From GCA-2728135 sp002728135 (GTDB lineage: Bacteria; Pseudomonadota; Alphaproteobacteria; UBA828): a stretch of 64,000 bases of DNA. The notes under the pieces were generated by a model that saw only the letters and a program-made list of their open reading frames with translations, was not told the origin of the DNA and ran no database searches. The DNA lies in assembly GCA_963997635.1 (NCBI GenBank), contig CAXEND010000012.1:12019-76018 (forward strand), given 5' to 3'. The position numbers and the translations under genes are program-made. This document shows positions 36,113-44,535 of the stretch, piece after piece (the first letter of the stretch is position 1; every line of letters begins with the position of its first letter).

Positions 36113-36785
36113 ATATTTCACTAAAATCCCAATGATTGTATTTCATTAATCTCTTTATAGTTCCTAACATCTCATTCATTGGATTATTTTTAGAAGACAA
36201 GTTAGTTTTTAAAATCTGAACCCTCATTATTTCTTCTATCCTTCTATCTAAAAAATTCCATGTATTTGAATCTGAATCAGATTTATCGCTAAGCCAAAAA
36301 AGAAACGTAATTAAGTAGACATTCCCAAGAAGTGTACGTTTTGTATAAAAATTGAAGTCTACGGATGAATCTCCAATTGCAAACCAAATATTATCAACGG
36401 TATCGTAGAGTAAACGTAAGGCAGTAAGAGCATTACTGGGAGCAGCCAAGGTAGGAATTCCGGCTCTGAGTGCTTCTTTGTGAAATTTTGCTGCTCCAAG
36501 TCTTATTTGTATTGAAGCTTTAACCTTTTCCCTAATTTTCATCTTATCCAAATCTAATTCTTTAATAGCTTCAACCATTCGACGATCGGCAAGATTGGAA
36601 TGATACTCTAATAGATCAATTGCCTGACCAGGAAAAATACAAATAGCTTTGTTTTTATCAAGCTTGATGTCTTCAGCCCCTGCTAAAATTGCTTTTTGAG
36701 TCCAACCTTCAAATGGAACATGCTTCAATATAGCTTCAATCAATTCATCTTTTTCTATATTGTTATTTATATTTGAATGGAGCAC
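36099..36785 (-). CDS. COQ9 family protein
   Basis: The 228-residue all-helical protein matches COQ9: an N-terminal TetR-like helical part (ILKHVPFEGWTQKAILAGAE) and the C-terminal IWFAIGDSSVDFNFYTKR motif, which is nearly invariant in the family. COQ9 binds isoprenoid lipid and presents ubiquinone precursors to COQ7; alphaproteobacteria are the bacterial group that carries it. The start is GTG at 36785. It converges with purK (14-nt overlap) and follows def by 29 nt, probably in one transcript. Confidence 0.92.
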   Translation of the reverse strand: MLHSNINNNIEKDELIEAILKHVPFEGWTQKAILAGAEDIKLDKNKAICIFPGQAIDLLEYHSNLADRRMVEAIKELDLDKMKIREKVKASIQIRLGAAKFHKEALRAGIPTLAAPSNALTALRLLYDTVDNIWFAIGDSSVDFNFYTKRTLLGNVYLITFLFWLSDKSDSDSNTWNFLDRRIEEIMRVQILKTNLSSKNNPMNEMLGTIKRLMKYNHWDFSEISKNR

Positions 36786-36814
36786 TTCTAATACCCTTCC
36801 AAAAAAAGAATAGT

Positions 36815-37348
36815 TTAATTTTTATTTTGGGAAAAATGACCTATCTCAGATGAAAAAGAAAGAGTTGATAAATCAATCATCCTCATGGGGTAAAGAATTC
36901 CATCCAGATGATCACATTCATGTTGAACTACTCTTGCATGAAAATCTTCGGCTTCGCGTTCAATAAGTTTACCTTTAAGGTCAACCCCTGAGTATAAAAT
37001 CTTTTTTGCTCTTGGTACTTCACCTACTAATCCAGGCACTGATAGACATGCCTCCATACCAAAATTGTATTCTGAGTCTAAAATTTCTATTTTTGGGTTA
37101 ATTAAAGTCAAAATTGAATCTACTTCTTCTCCATTAGAATTACTAGTGATTAGGGGGTCTTGGAATACAACAATGCGAAGAGGGACATGCACTTGAGGTG
37201 CTGCGAGCCCAGCACCACCAGCATCAAGCATTGTCTCCTTCATATCTGAAACTAAAGAATGAATTTCAGGTGCCTCAGGGTCTGAGACAGGCTCTGCTTC
37301 AACAGATAAGATAGGGTGACCCATTCGGGCAATTTTTAATATCGACAT
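36815..37348 (-). CDS. def: Peptide deformylase
   Basis: A 177-residue metalloenzyme that removes the formyl group from new proteins. The three motifs are GAGLAAPQ (near 46-53), EACLSVPG (metal Cys) and QHECDHLDG (two metal His and catalytic Glu). The motifs fit active deformylase, not the inactive paralogue. It is upstream of the COQ9 gene and divergent from rpsU. Confidence 0.96.
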   Translation of the reverse strand: MSILKIARMGHPILSVEAEPVSDPEAPEIHSLVSDMKETMLDAGGAGLAAPQVHVPLRIVVFQDPLITSNSNGEEVDSILTLINPKIEILDSEYNFGMEACLSVPGLVGEVPRAKKILYSGVDLKGKLIEREAEDFHARVVQHECDHLDGILYPMRMIDLSTLSFSSEIGHFSQNKN

Positions 37349-37495
37349 GATCAGTAATATGGCGGCTGATTAGAGAAACGTAAAGATATTCTGATAAACA
37401 AAAATTGTTTTCTTGAGGCATTGCTCTGTGTGTGCTAAGTAGCCTGCTCAATTCAGGTCTAATTTAGGGCCCCCAACAACAGAAAGGTTATCAGC

Positions 37496-37699
37496 TTGGT
37501 ACAAGTTCTGGTCCGAGACAATAACGTCGATCAGGCACTAAAAGCGCTAAAGAAGAAGATGCAGCGCGAAGGTCTGTTCCGTGAAATGAAGATGCGACGC
37601 CATTATGAAAAACCCTCAGAACGTAGGGCAAGACAGAAAGCAGAGGCGATAAGACGCTCTAGGAAACTTGCTAGGAAGAAATCACTTAGAGAAGACTAA
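37496..37699 (+). CDS. rpsU: 30S ribosomal protein bS21
   Basis: The 67 residues start MVQVLVRDNNVDQALKALKK, the standard bS21 opening, and end in a very basic tail. The start is TTG (37496), unusual for a ribosomal protein, with AGAAAGG 8 nt upstream; no ATG lies nearby. Base composition is richer in G+C than the neighbours, as expected for a highly expressed gene. It is a single-gene unit divergent from def. Confidence 0.96.
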   Translation: MVQVLVRDNNVDQALKALKKKMQREGLFREMKMRRHYEKPSERRARQKAEAIRRSRKLARKKSLRED

Positions 37700-37710
37700 C
37701 GGGGTTTAAA

Positions 37711-39093
37711 CTATAGGGACTTCACAATTTCTTCAGTCATCTTTTTGGCATCACCAAAGAGCATCATTGTGTTTTGATTATAGAAAACTGGATTATCAAT
37801 ACCTGCATATCCTGGTGATAATGAGCGTTTAACAAATAAAACAGTCTTACACCTCTCTACATCAAGGATAGGCATTCCTGCAATAGGGCTTTGAGGGTCT
37901 GTTTTTGCAAGAGGGTTTGTTACGTCATTTGCACCAATCACAAACGCAACGTCTATATTTGGCAGGTCACTATTAATATCGTCTAATTCAAAAACATCGT
38001 CATATGGCACATTTGCTTCTGCAAGGAGCACATTCATGTGTCCAGGCATTCGTCCAGCAACAGGGTGGATAGCATAACGAACATTAACATCGTGTTTCTT
38101 AAGTAAGTCTGCCATTTCCCTAACTGCATGCTGTGCTTGTGCAACAGCCAAACCATAGCCAGGTACAATGACAACTGATGAAGCGTTCTTCATAATGAAA
38201 GATGCATCATCAGCACTTCCGGGGCTTACATTTTTTTCCCCTGAAAGTTCTGAAGTTTCACCGCCTCCCCCAAATCCACCCAAAATAACACTAGTAAATG
38301 AACGATTCATTGCCTTACACATAATGTAGCTAAGTATGGCTCCAGATGACCCTACAAGTGCTCCTACAATGATCAAGACAGTATTCTCCAATGTAAAACC
38401 TATACCCGCGGCTGCCCAGCCTGAGTATGAGTTCAACATTGAAATAACAACTGGCATATCTGCCCCACCAATTGGAACAATCATTAGAACTCCAAATAGA
38501 AGTGCAACTGCAGTCATAATCCAAAATATGGTTGGAGATTGATCTATACAAAATAACACTGCTAAACCAATTATTAAGAGAGCAATTAATAAATTAAGTA
38601 AGTGTTGCCCGCGAAAAACCAAAGGGGCTCCTGAAACTAATTCTTGGAGCTTTGCAAATGCCACAACTGAGCCAGTGAAAGTTAGTGCACCAATGATAAC
38701 ACCAACGCTCATTTCTATTCTACTTATCAATTTGATATCACCTAGAGTTCCTATATGGAATACCTCGGGTATATACAAAGCTGCACCAGCAACTAAAACA
38801 GCGGCAAGACCAACAAGACTATGAAAACCAGCCATTAATTGTGGCATGGCAGTCATAGGAATTTTCAAGGCAATAATAGTACCTATTAAACCACCAATAC
38901 CGATTCCAATAACTATCCATAGATAGTCTTCAATACCAGGTTGTGCCAGCGTTGTACCAACTGCAATAATCATACCGAAAATCCCATAAAGATTTCCGCG
39001 ACGTGCCGTTCCTGGAGAAGAAAGCCCTCTGAGAGCCATTATAAAACAAACACCAGCAATTAAATATAGTATAGCAGCTAAGTTGGGCGTCAT
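37711..39093 (-). CDS. pntB: NAD(P) transhydrogenase subunit beta
   Basis: The 460-residue protein has an N-terminal membrane domain of about nine spans (1-265) and a C-terminal NADP(H)-binding domain (about 285-460) with GYGLAVAQAQHAVREM and the FVIGANDVTNP motif. With PntAA and PntAB it couples proton entry to hydride transfer from NADH to NADP+. It is the third gene of the pntAA-pntAB-pntB operon; its ATG is 14 nt after the pntAB stop. Confidence 0.97.
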   Translation of the reverse strand: MTPNLAAILYLIAGVCFIMALRGLSSPGTARRGNLYGIFGMIIAVGTTLAQPGIEDYLWIVIGIGIGGLIGTIIALKIPMTAMPQLMAGFHSLVGLAAVLVAGAALYIPEVFHIGTLGDIKLISRIEMSVGVIIGALTFTGSVVAFAKLQELVSGAPLVFRGQHLLNLLIALLIIGLAVLFCIDQSPTIFWIMTAVALLFGVLMIVPIGGADMPVVISMLNSYSGWAAAGIGFTLENTVLIIVGALVGSSGAILSYIMCKAMNRSFTSVILGGFGGGGETSELSGEKNVSPGSADDASFIMKNASSVVIVPGYGLAVAQAQHAVREMADLLKKHDVNVRYAIHPVAGRMPGHMNVLLAEANVPYDDVFELDDINSDLPNIDVAFVIGANDVTNPLAKTDPQSPIAGMPILDVERCKTVLFVKRSLSPGYAGIDNPVFYNQNTMMLFGDAKKMTEEIVKSL

Positions 39094-39107
39094 AGTGTTT
39101 TACCCTA

Positions 39108-39407
39108 CTATTGTTTTTTCTTAAACATAGACAACATGCGTTGGGTAACAGTAAATCCACCAAAGATATTTACCGCTGCCAATCCTACAGCTATGCCACC
39201 AAATATCTTACCTATACTACTATCTAGTGGTGCCGCAGCAAGTAATGCACCCACGATAATAACACTTGATATTGCGTTAGTTACAGACATTAGAGGAGTA
39301 TGCAAAGCTGGGGTAACACTCCAGACCACATAATAGCCAACAAATACTGCAAGAACAAAAACTGTTATTGCAATTATCAAGGGGTGTATTTCAAAAATAT
39401 ACTCCAT
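39108..39407 (-). CDS. pntAB: NAD(P) transhydrogenase subunit alpha, membrane part
   Basis: The 99-residue product contains three hydrophobic segments and the conserved TPALHTPLMSVTNAISSVII sequence of the alpha-2 membrane subunit. In alphaproteobacteria of the Rhodospirillum type this part is a separate gene, while enterobacteria fuse it to PntA. Its ATG immediately follows the pntAA stop with no gap, implying translational coupling. Confidence 0.96.
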   Translation of the reverse strand: MEYIFEIHPLIIAITVFVLAVFVGYYVVWSVTPALHTPLMSVTNAISSVIIVGALLAAAPLDSSIGKIFGGIAVGLAAVNIFGGFTVTQRMLSMFKKKQ

Positions 39408-40565
39408 TCAAGACTCCATTTCTCTAAGAAGCTGATTTACCACAGAACCGTTACGGGTAAGAAGTGCACCTTTAATTATTTCGTCATCCCAGTCTATTGA
39501 TAAAGATCCAGACTCTGAATCCACTATCAAGCTCATTAAATTGACTAAATTTCGTCCATATAGAGAACTTGTATCCTTTGGTACTAAAGCTGGCCAATTT
39601 TGATAACCAACAACCTTAACTCCGTTTATATCTATTACTTTATCTGATTCAGAGAGTTCACAATTCCCACCTGTTTCCATAGCAAGGTCAATAATTACTG
39701 AGCCACTTTTCATTTCATGTACCATTTCCCTATCAATTAAAATAGGAGCTTTTTGACCAGGAATTTGGGCAGTGGTTATACAAATGTCTTGGGTTTTTAT
39801 ACAATTATAAAGAACCTCTCTCTGACGTTCCTTATATTCATCGCTCATCTCACGGGCATACCCTCCTGATGTTTCTGCATTATCACCCCCAATATTCTCA
39901 ACTTGAACAAATTTTGCTCCAAGGCTTTCTACTTGCTCTTTCACAGCTGGTCTTACATCAAATGCGGATACTGATGCTCCAAGGCGCTTTGCAGTAGCAA
40001 TTGACTGAAGACCCGCAACACCGGCACCCAGAACTAGTACTTTAGCAGGTGTGACTGTTCCTGCAGCAGTCATCATCATAGGGAAAATACGGCCAAAAAT
40101 ACTAGCTGCTTCTATAACAGCCTTATAACCGGCTATATTGCTCTGAGAAGAAAGTGCATCCATACTCTGTGCTCTACTAATACGTGGAATAAACTCCATG
40201 GATATAGCAACAACACCTTTTCTCGCATATTCTTCAACTTGCGGCTTGTTAAAATGAGGAGATAACATACCTATTAAAATGGTATCCTCGCGCAACATTG
40301 ACATTTCATCTATGCCATCTGCTTTGTTTACTGTAGGTCTTTGAACCTTTAGGATTATATCTGCAGTCTTATATATCGCAGAAGCATCTTCCAATATCTT
40401 TGCACCACTTTCAACTAATTCCGTGTCCGATATGGAAGCACCCTCTCCTGCTCCTGCCTGAACAAATACCTCAGCACCCATATTAACGAGTTTTTTTATA
40501 GCATCAGGGGGAGTTGCAATTCTTTTCTCGCCTGACGTTAATTCTTTAGGAATTCCAATTTTCAT
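39408..40565 (-). CDS. pntA: NAD(P) transhydrogenase subunit alpha, soluble NAD-binding part
   Basis: About 385 residues, starting MKIGIPKELTSGEKRIATPP, the usual start of the alpha-1 subunit. The NAD site VLVLGAGVAGLQSIATAKRLG (shown in part, LGAGVAGLQSIATA) and the QIPGQKAPILI loop are present. The frame is open for 24 more codons upstream with a hydrophobic stretch, but these residues are not part of the family, so ATG 40565 is chosen. It heads the transhydrogenase operon. Confidence 0.95.
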   Translation of the reverse strand: MKIGIPKELTSGEKRIATPPDAIKKLVNMGAEVFVQAGAGEGASISDTELVESGAKILEDASAIYKTADIILKVQRPTVNKADGIDEMSMLREDTILIGMLSPHFNKPQVEEYARKGVVAISMEFIPRISRAQSMDALSSQSNIAGYKAVIEAASIFGRIFPMMMTAAGTVTPAKVLVLGAGVAGLQSIATAKRLGASVSAFDVRPAVKEQVESLGAKFVQVENIGGDNAETSGGYAREMSDEYKERQREVLYNCIKTQDICITTAQIPGQKAPILIDREMVHEMKSGSVIIDLAMETGGNCELSESDKVIDINGVKVVGYQNWPALVPKDTSSLYGRNLVNLMSLIVDSESGSLSIDWDDEIIKGALLTRNGSVVNQLLREMES

Positions 40566-40666
40566 ATGAAAAAAACAACTAATAATTAAAATTACAAAAA
40601 TAAGTGGAACAATGACGTGGCAATAGCCATTTGCCAATACTAATTATCAAAAAATTTTGTATTCTT

Positions 40667-42427
40667 TTACAAATTCTCTAATTCATCTATATAGCCTTGA
40701 ATTACTCTTAACCCCTTATCCCATAATTCTTTCTTCTCTGCATTTAACCCGAATGGTGCAAGCAATGATTTATGAGGCAGTGTACCTCCTGCCTTAAGTA
40801 AATTAATGTATAGTTTTTCAAAACCATCGGGTTTTTCTTTGTATACACTATATAAGGCGTTAACAAGACAATCACCAAATGCGTATGCATAAACATAAAA
40901 TGGGGAATGGATAAAATGTGGTATATAGGCCCAAAAAAACCTATAATCACCAGATAAATCAAGTGCTGGACCTAAACTCTTTTTTTGACATTCCAACCAG
41001 ATTTCACAAATGCTATCAACACTTACCTCGCCTTGTTTTCTTTCAGAATGAATTCCCTTCTCAAATTTGCAGAAAGCAACCTGACGCACTACAGTGTTCA
41101 ACATATCTTCAACTTTAGAAGCTAACATAACCTTCCTTTGTTTAGGATTATCAACACGTTTTAATAATGCTTGAAAAGTTAACTGCTCTCCAAAAACAGA
41201 AGCAGTTTCTGCCAATGTAAGAGGTGTATCAGACATAAGATGACCGCAATTTGCTGCCAAACATTGGTGTATTCCATGACCAAGCTCATGAGCTAGAGTC
41301 ATAACATCTCTAGATTTTCCTTGATAATTTAGAAGAAGATATGGATGAACACTAGGAACAGTAGGATGAGCAAAGGCTCCACTAGTCTTACCTGGTTTAG
41401 GACTGGCATCTATCCAGTTATTTTTAAAAAATCTTTGTCCAATATCTGCAAGTTCTGGTGAAAAGTTATAGTACGCATTTAGAACAATAGCTTTGGCATC
41501 TTCCCAAGAAATGGGTTGATCAATATCTTCAGGTAAAGGTGCATTTCTATCCCAATATGATATTTTGTTCACACCCATCCATTGGGCCTTAAGTTTATAG
41601 TATCTATGTGAAACATTTTTATAGGCCTCTTCAACAGAAGAAATCAAAGTTTCAACTACTTTATCACTAACTCTATTACTTAAATTTCGAGAAGAAATTG
41701 GATCTGAAAATGACCTCCAACGATCTTCAATCTCCTTATCTTTTGCTAGAGTATTTGTTATAAGGGCAAAAGATTGAATATTTTTCCCTAAAACTCTGCC
41801 CATAGACTCGCCTGCTGCTTGACGTTTAATAGGGCTCACATCTGACATAAGGTTGATTACTTCTGTAATTGTTAAACTTTCTTCATCAATTGGGAATCTA
41901 AGACTTGAAATAGTTTCATCAAATAATCTAGTCCAACTAGAAGTAGTTAAGTGTTTTTCGTGAAAAAGCTTCTCTAGGTCATCTGAGAGTTTATGTGCTC
42001 TCTCTGCTCTTAAATCCATTATCCAGGGCCTATAGCGAGAGATTTGTTTGTCTTTCATAAAAAATTGAACTTTTTCAGTGTCTAAGCGGCTAACCTCTAG
42101 GTTAACGAAGATCAAATTTTTACTAATCTTTGTAATTATTTCTTGGGTATTTTGATAAAATTTAGCTCTATTTGGGTCGTTCATATCAGTGCAATAATAT
42201 AAATATGCAAAACTTCCAATTTTATCTAGACCCTCTCTGATAGACTCATACTTATTAATAAAAGTTAAAAATGAGGATTGGGTTAAATTTGGAAGTTTGT
42301 TTGAATACTTTTGATTTAAATTATCAGCCAATGAATAAAGCGTTTTTATATCAGTAGCTAGCTCCTTAGAATCTGTTCCATGATATAAGTCACTTAAATC
42401 CCATTCAGGCAATCTAACGTTATCCAA
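40667..42427 (-). CDS. pepF: M3 family oligoendopeptidase F
   Basis: A 586-residue M3 metallopeptidase with the zinc motif HELGHGIHQ near residue 380 and the downstream Glu in the LAETASVFGEQL helix as third ligand. The MSDTPLTLAETASVF block distinguishes the PepF/M3B clade. It cleaves short peptides in the cytoplasm. The start is TTG at 42427 with AGGGGG a few nt upstream; the opening VRLPEWDLSDLYHG matches relatives. It is divergent from the acyl-CoA ligase gene. Confidence 0.94.
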   Translation of the reverse strand: MDNVRLPEWDLSDLYHGTDSKELATDIKTLYSLADNLNQKYSNKLPNLTQSSFLTFINKYESIREGLDKIGSFAYLYYCTDMNDPNRAKFYQNTQEIITKISKNLIFVNLEVSRLDTEKVQFFMKDKQISRYRPWIMDLRAERAHKLSDDLEKLFHEKHLTTSSWTRLFDETISSLRFPIDEESLTITEVINLMSDVSPIKRQAAGESMGRVLGKNIQSFALITNTLAKDKEIEDRWRSFSDPISSRNLSNRVSDKVVETLISSVEEAYKNVSHRYYKLKAQWMGVNKISYWDRNAPLPEDIDQPISWEDAKAIVLNAYYNFSPELADIGQRFFKNNWIDASPKPGKTSGAFAHPTVPSVHPYLLLNYQGKSRDVMTLAHELGHGIHQCLAANCGHLMSDTPLTLAETASVFGEQLTFQALLKRVDNPKQRKVMLASKVEDMLNTVVRQVAFCKFEKGIHSERKQGEVSVDSICEIWLECQKKSLGPALDLSGDYRFFWAYIPHFIHSPFYVYAYAFGDCLVNALYSVYKEKPDGFEKLYINLLKAGGTLPHKSLLAPFGLNAEKKELWDKGLRVIQGYIDELENL

Positions 42428-42474
42428 AACATCCCCCTAGTTAAAATTTAAACATTAAAAGCAATCTTATCCTC

Positions 42475-42522
42475 TATAGGATATATATCTATATAGGATG
42501 TATATTTATATAGGATGTATAT
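42475..42522 (+). repeat. Three tandem 17-bp repeats in the pepF / acyl-CoA ligase spacer
   Basis: A 14-nt core TATAGGATRTATAT occurs at 42475-42488, 42492-42505 and 42509-42522, exactly 17 nt apart; copies two and three are identical in the core. A TATAAT (42520-42525) overlaps the last copy. The array lies between divergent pepF and the acyl-CoA ligase gene, so it could be an operator array, or AT-rich slippage. Confidence 0.6.
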
Positions 42523-42602
42523 AATGTATAAACTTATTTGCAGGCATAAAATATCCACATAAACTTCACCACATAGCTAGAAATCATAAAAAGGAAAAAA
42601 AA

Positions 42603-44378
42603 TTGACCTATGAAACTTGGACTAGCCTTCCAGACATGTTTTTTGATACAGCCAAAAAAAATAGTGAGAAGCCATTTCTTTGGTCAAAAATTGATGGGAT
42701 CTATCAATCTCTTGCATGGAAAGACATCGCAGCTCAAGTAGAACAATTAGCAAATGGTCTTCAAATAGCTGGCATACAAGCAGGCGATAGAGTTGTTCTA
42801 GTATCAGAAAACCGACCAGAATGGGTCATCGCAGATTTAGCAATAATGTCAACAGGTGCTATCACAGTTCCAGCTTACACGACGAATCAAATAAAAGATC
42901 ATCAACATATTCTAAATGATAGTGGTGCAAAAGCTGTTTTTGTCTCAACTCAACAATTAGCAAGCCAACTTATTCCCGCAGCAGAAAAATGTGGAAATCT
43001 TGAATTCATAATCTCAATAGAAAATTTAAATAATAATGATAGCACCAAATCAATTTATTCATGGAATCAAATATTAGATCTTGGAAAGAAAGACTCCCAA
43101 AATATCGAAAAACTAATAAGTAATCATAATCGTGATGATGTCGCTTGTATTATTTACACCTCAGGAACTGGAGGTCAGCCGAAGGGAGTAATGCTTAGCC
43201 ATCACTCAATAATCTCGAATTGCAAAGGTGCTAGGTCGATACTGGAAGAGCTTGGTGTTCACGATGAAATCTTTTTATCTTTCTTACCCTTAAGTCATGC
43301 GTATGAACATACTGCAGGGTTATATTTTCCTGTATCAATTTCAGCAGAAATTTATTTTTCTGAAGGAATAGAAAAACTAGCAACAAATTTAATTGAGGTT
43401 AAACCAACCCTAATGATTAGTGTACCTAGACTTTATGAAGTTATGTATGCCAAGATTCTTCAGGCAGTTAGGAAAGAAGGTGGAATTAAAGAATATCTTT
43501 TCTCTTCAGCAGTTAAAATAGGTAGCCTAAACTACGAGAATCCAAATAATTTAAATTTACCAAATAAGGTTACAAACCAATTATTAAATTTACTTGTTAG
43601 AAAAAAAATAAAGGCACGATTTGGTGGACGTCTTAAAGCTATGATTTCAGGTGGAGCTCCACTAAATTTTGAGGTTGGTATATTTTTCACTGCTTTGGGA
43701 GTAAGACTTTTACAAGGATATGGCCAAACAGAAGCAGCTCCAGTTATAAGCTGCAACAGACCTAATAGTATTGATCTAAATACAGTCGGATCAGCACTAG
43801 ATGGCGTCAAAATAAAAATTGCTGATGATGGTGAAATATTGGTATCTGGACCTTTAGTTATGAAAGGGTATTGGAATGATGCAGATTCAACTTCACTTAC
43901 TATACGCGAAGGTTGGCTCCATACAGGAGATGTTGGACATCTTGATAGCCAGAATCGCATTAAAATTACAGATAGGAAGAAAGATATTATTGTATTATCA
44001 GGTGGTGATAATGTCTCACCACAACGAGTGGAAGGAGTTTTGACATTACAACCTGTAATAGCCCAAGCTATGGTAGTTGGTGATAAAAAACCTCATCTTG
44101 TAGCATTACTCGTGCCCGACCAAGATTTTGTGAATCAATGGAAAAAATCTAAAAACGTCGTAATAAAAGAATTAGATAAAAACAATGAATTTTTAAAGAT
44201 TATATCTGATGCTGTTGAAGATGCAAATAATCAGCTATCGAGAATTGAGAGAATTAAAGGCTTTATTATAACCTTTGATGAATTTTCTGTCCAAAATGAG
44301 TTGATGACTCCTACACTTAAAGTCAGAAGACATAAGGTAAGTGAAATTTATCAAGAATCATTAAACAGTTTATATTAA
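42603..44378 (+). CDS. Long-chain fatty-acid CoA ligase / AMP-dependent synthetase
   Basis: The 591-residue enzyme activates a carboxylic acid to acyl-AMP and then acyl-CoA. The phosphate loop is YTSGTGGQPKG (about 188-198), GYGQTEAAPVIS is the A5 motif, LHTGDVG and DRKKDIIVLSGGDNVSP are A7-A8. This closing pattern resembles bacterial FadD15-type long-chain ligases. The loop has Gly where Thr/Ser is usual (TSGTTG). The start is TTG at 42603 with AAAAGGAAA upstream. The gene precedes the large ferredoxin oxidoreductase. Confidence 0.9.
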   Translation: MTYETWTSLPDMFFDTAKKNSEKPFLWSKIDGIYQSLAWKDIAAQVEQLANGLQIAGIQAGDRVVLVSENRPEWVIADLAIMSTGAITVPAYTTNQIKDHQHILNDSGAKAVFVSTQQLASQLIPAAEKCGNLEFIISIENLNNNDSTKSIYSWNQILDLGKKDSQNIEKLISNHNRDDVACIIYTSGTGGQPKGVMLSHHSIISNCKGARSILEELGVHDEIFLSFLPLSHAYEHTAGLYFPVSISAEIYFSEGIEKLATNLIEVKPTLMISVPRLYEVMYAKILQAVRKEGGIKEYLFSSAVKIGSLNYENPNNLNLPNKVTNQLLNLLVRKKIKARFGGRLKAMISGGAPLNFEVGIFFTALGVRLLQGYGQTEAAPVISCNRPNSIDLNTVGSALDGVKIKIADDGEILVSGPLVMKGYWNDADSTSLTIREGWLHTGDVGHLDSQNRIKITDRKKDIIVLSGGDNVSPQRVEGVLTLQPVIAQAMVVGDKKPHLVALLVPDQDFVNQWKKSKNVVIKELDKNNEFLKIISDAVEDANNQLSRIERIKGFIITFDEFSVQNELMTPTLKVRRHKVSEIYQESLNSLY

Positions 44379-44535
44379 AATTTTTATAGACTAGTTATTT
44401 TGGATTTCTCTATATTGGAAATTGAGAAGTATAATAAAACGCCATAAGGAGATAATTTACTCTCAAACAATCCAAGTATATTGTGTTATGTAGCCCTATT
44501 AGGGTAAATGAGCTAAAGACTTGGAGGGGAAACGT

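Noticed and set aside
40566..40637. 24-codon hydrophobic N-terminal extension of PntAA
   Set aside because: Family members start at MKIGIPKEL; the extension is not conserved and would place a cytoplasmic domain behind a membrane span.
43532..43960. 142-aa open frame antisense to the acyl-CoA ligase gene
   Set aside because: Inside a gene with intact AMP-binding motifs; composition is that of a reverse-strand shadow.
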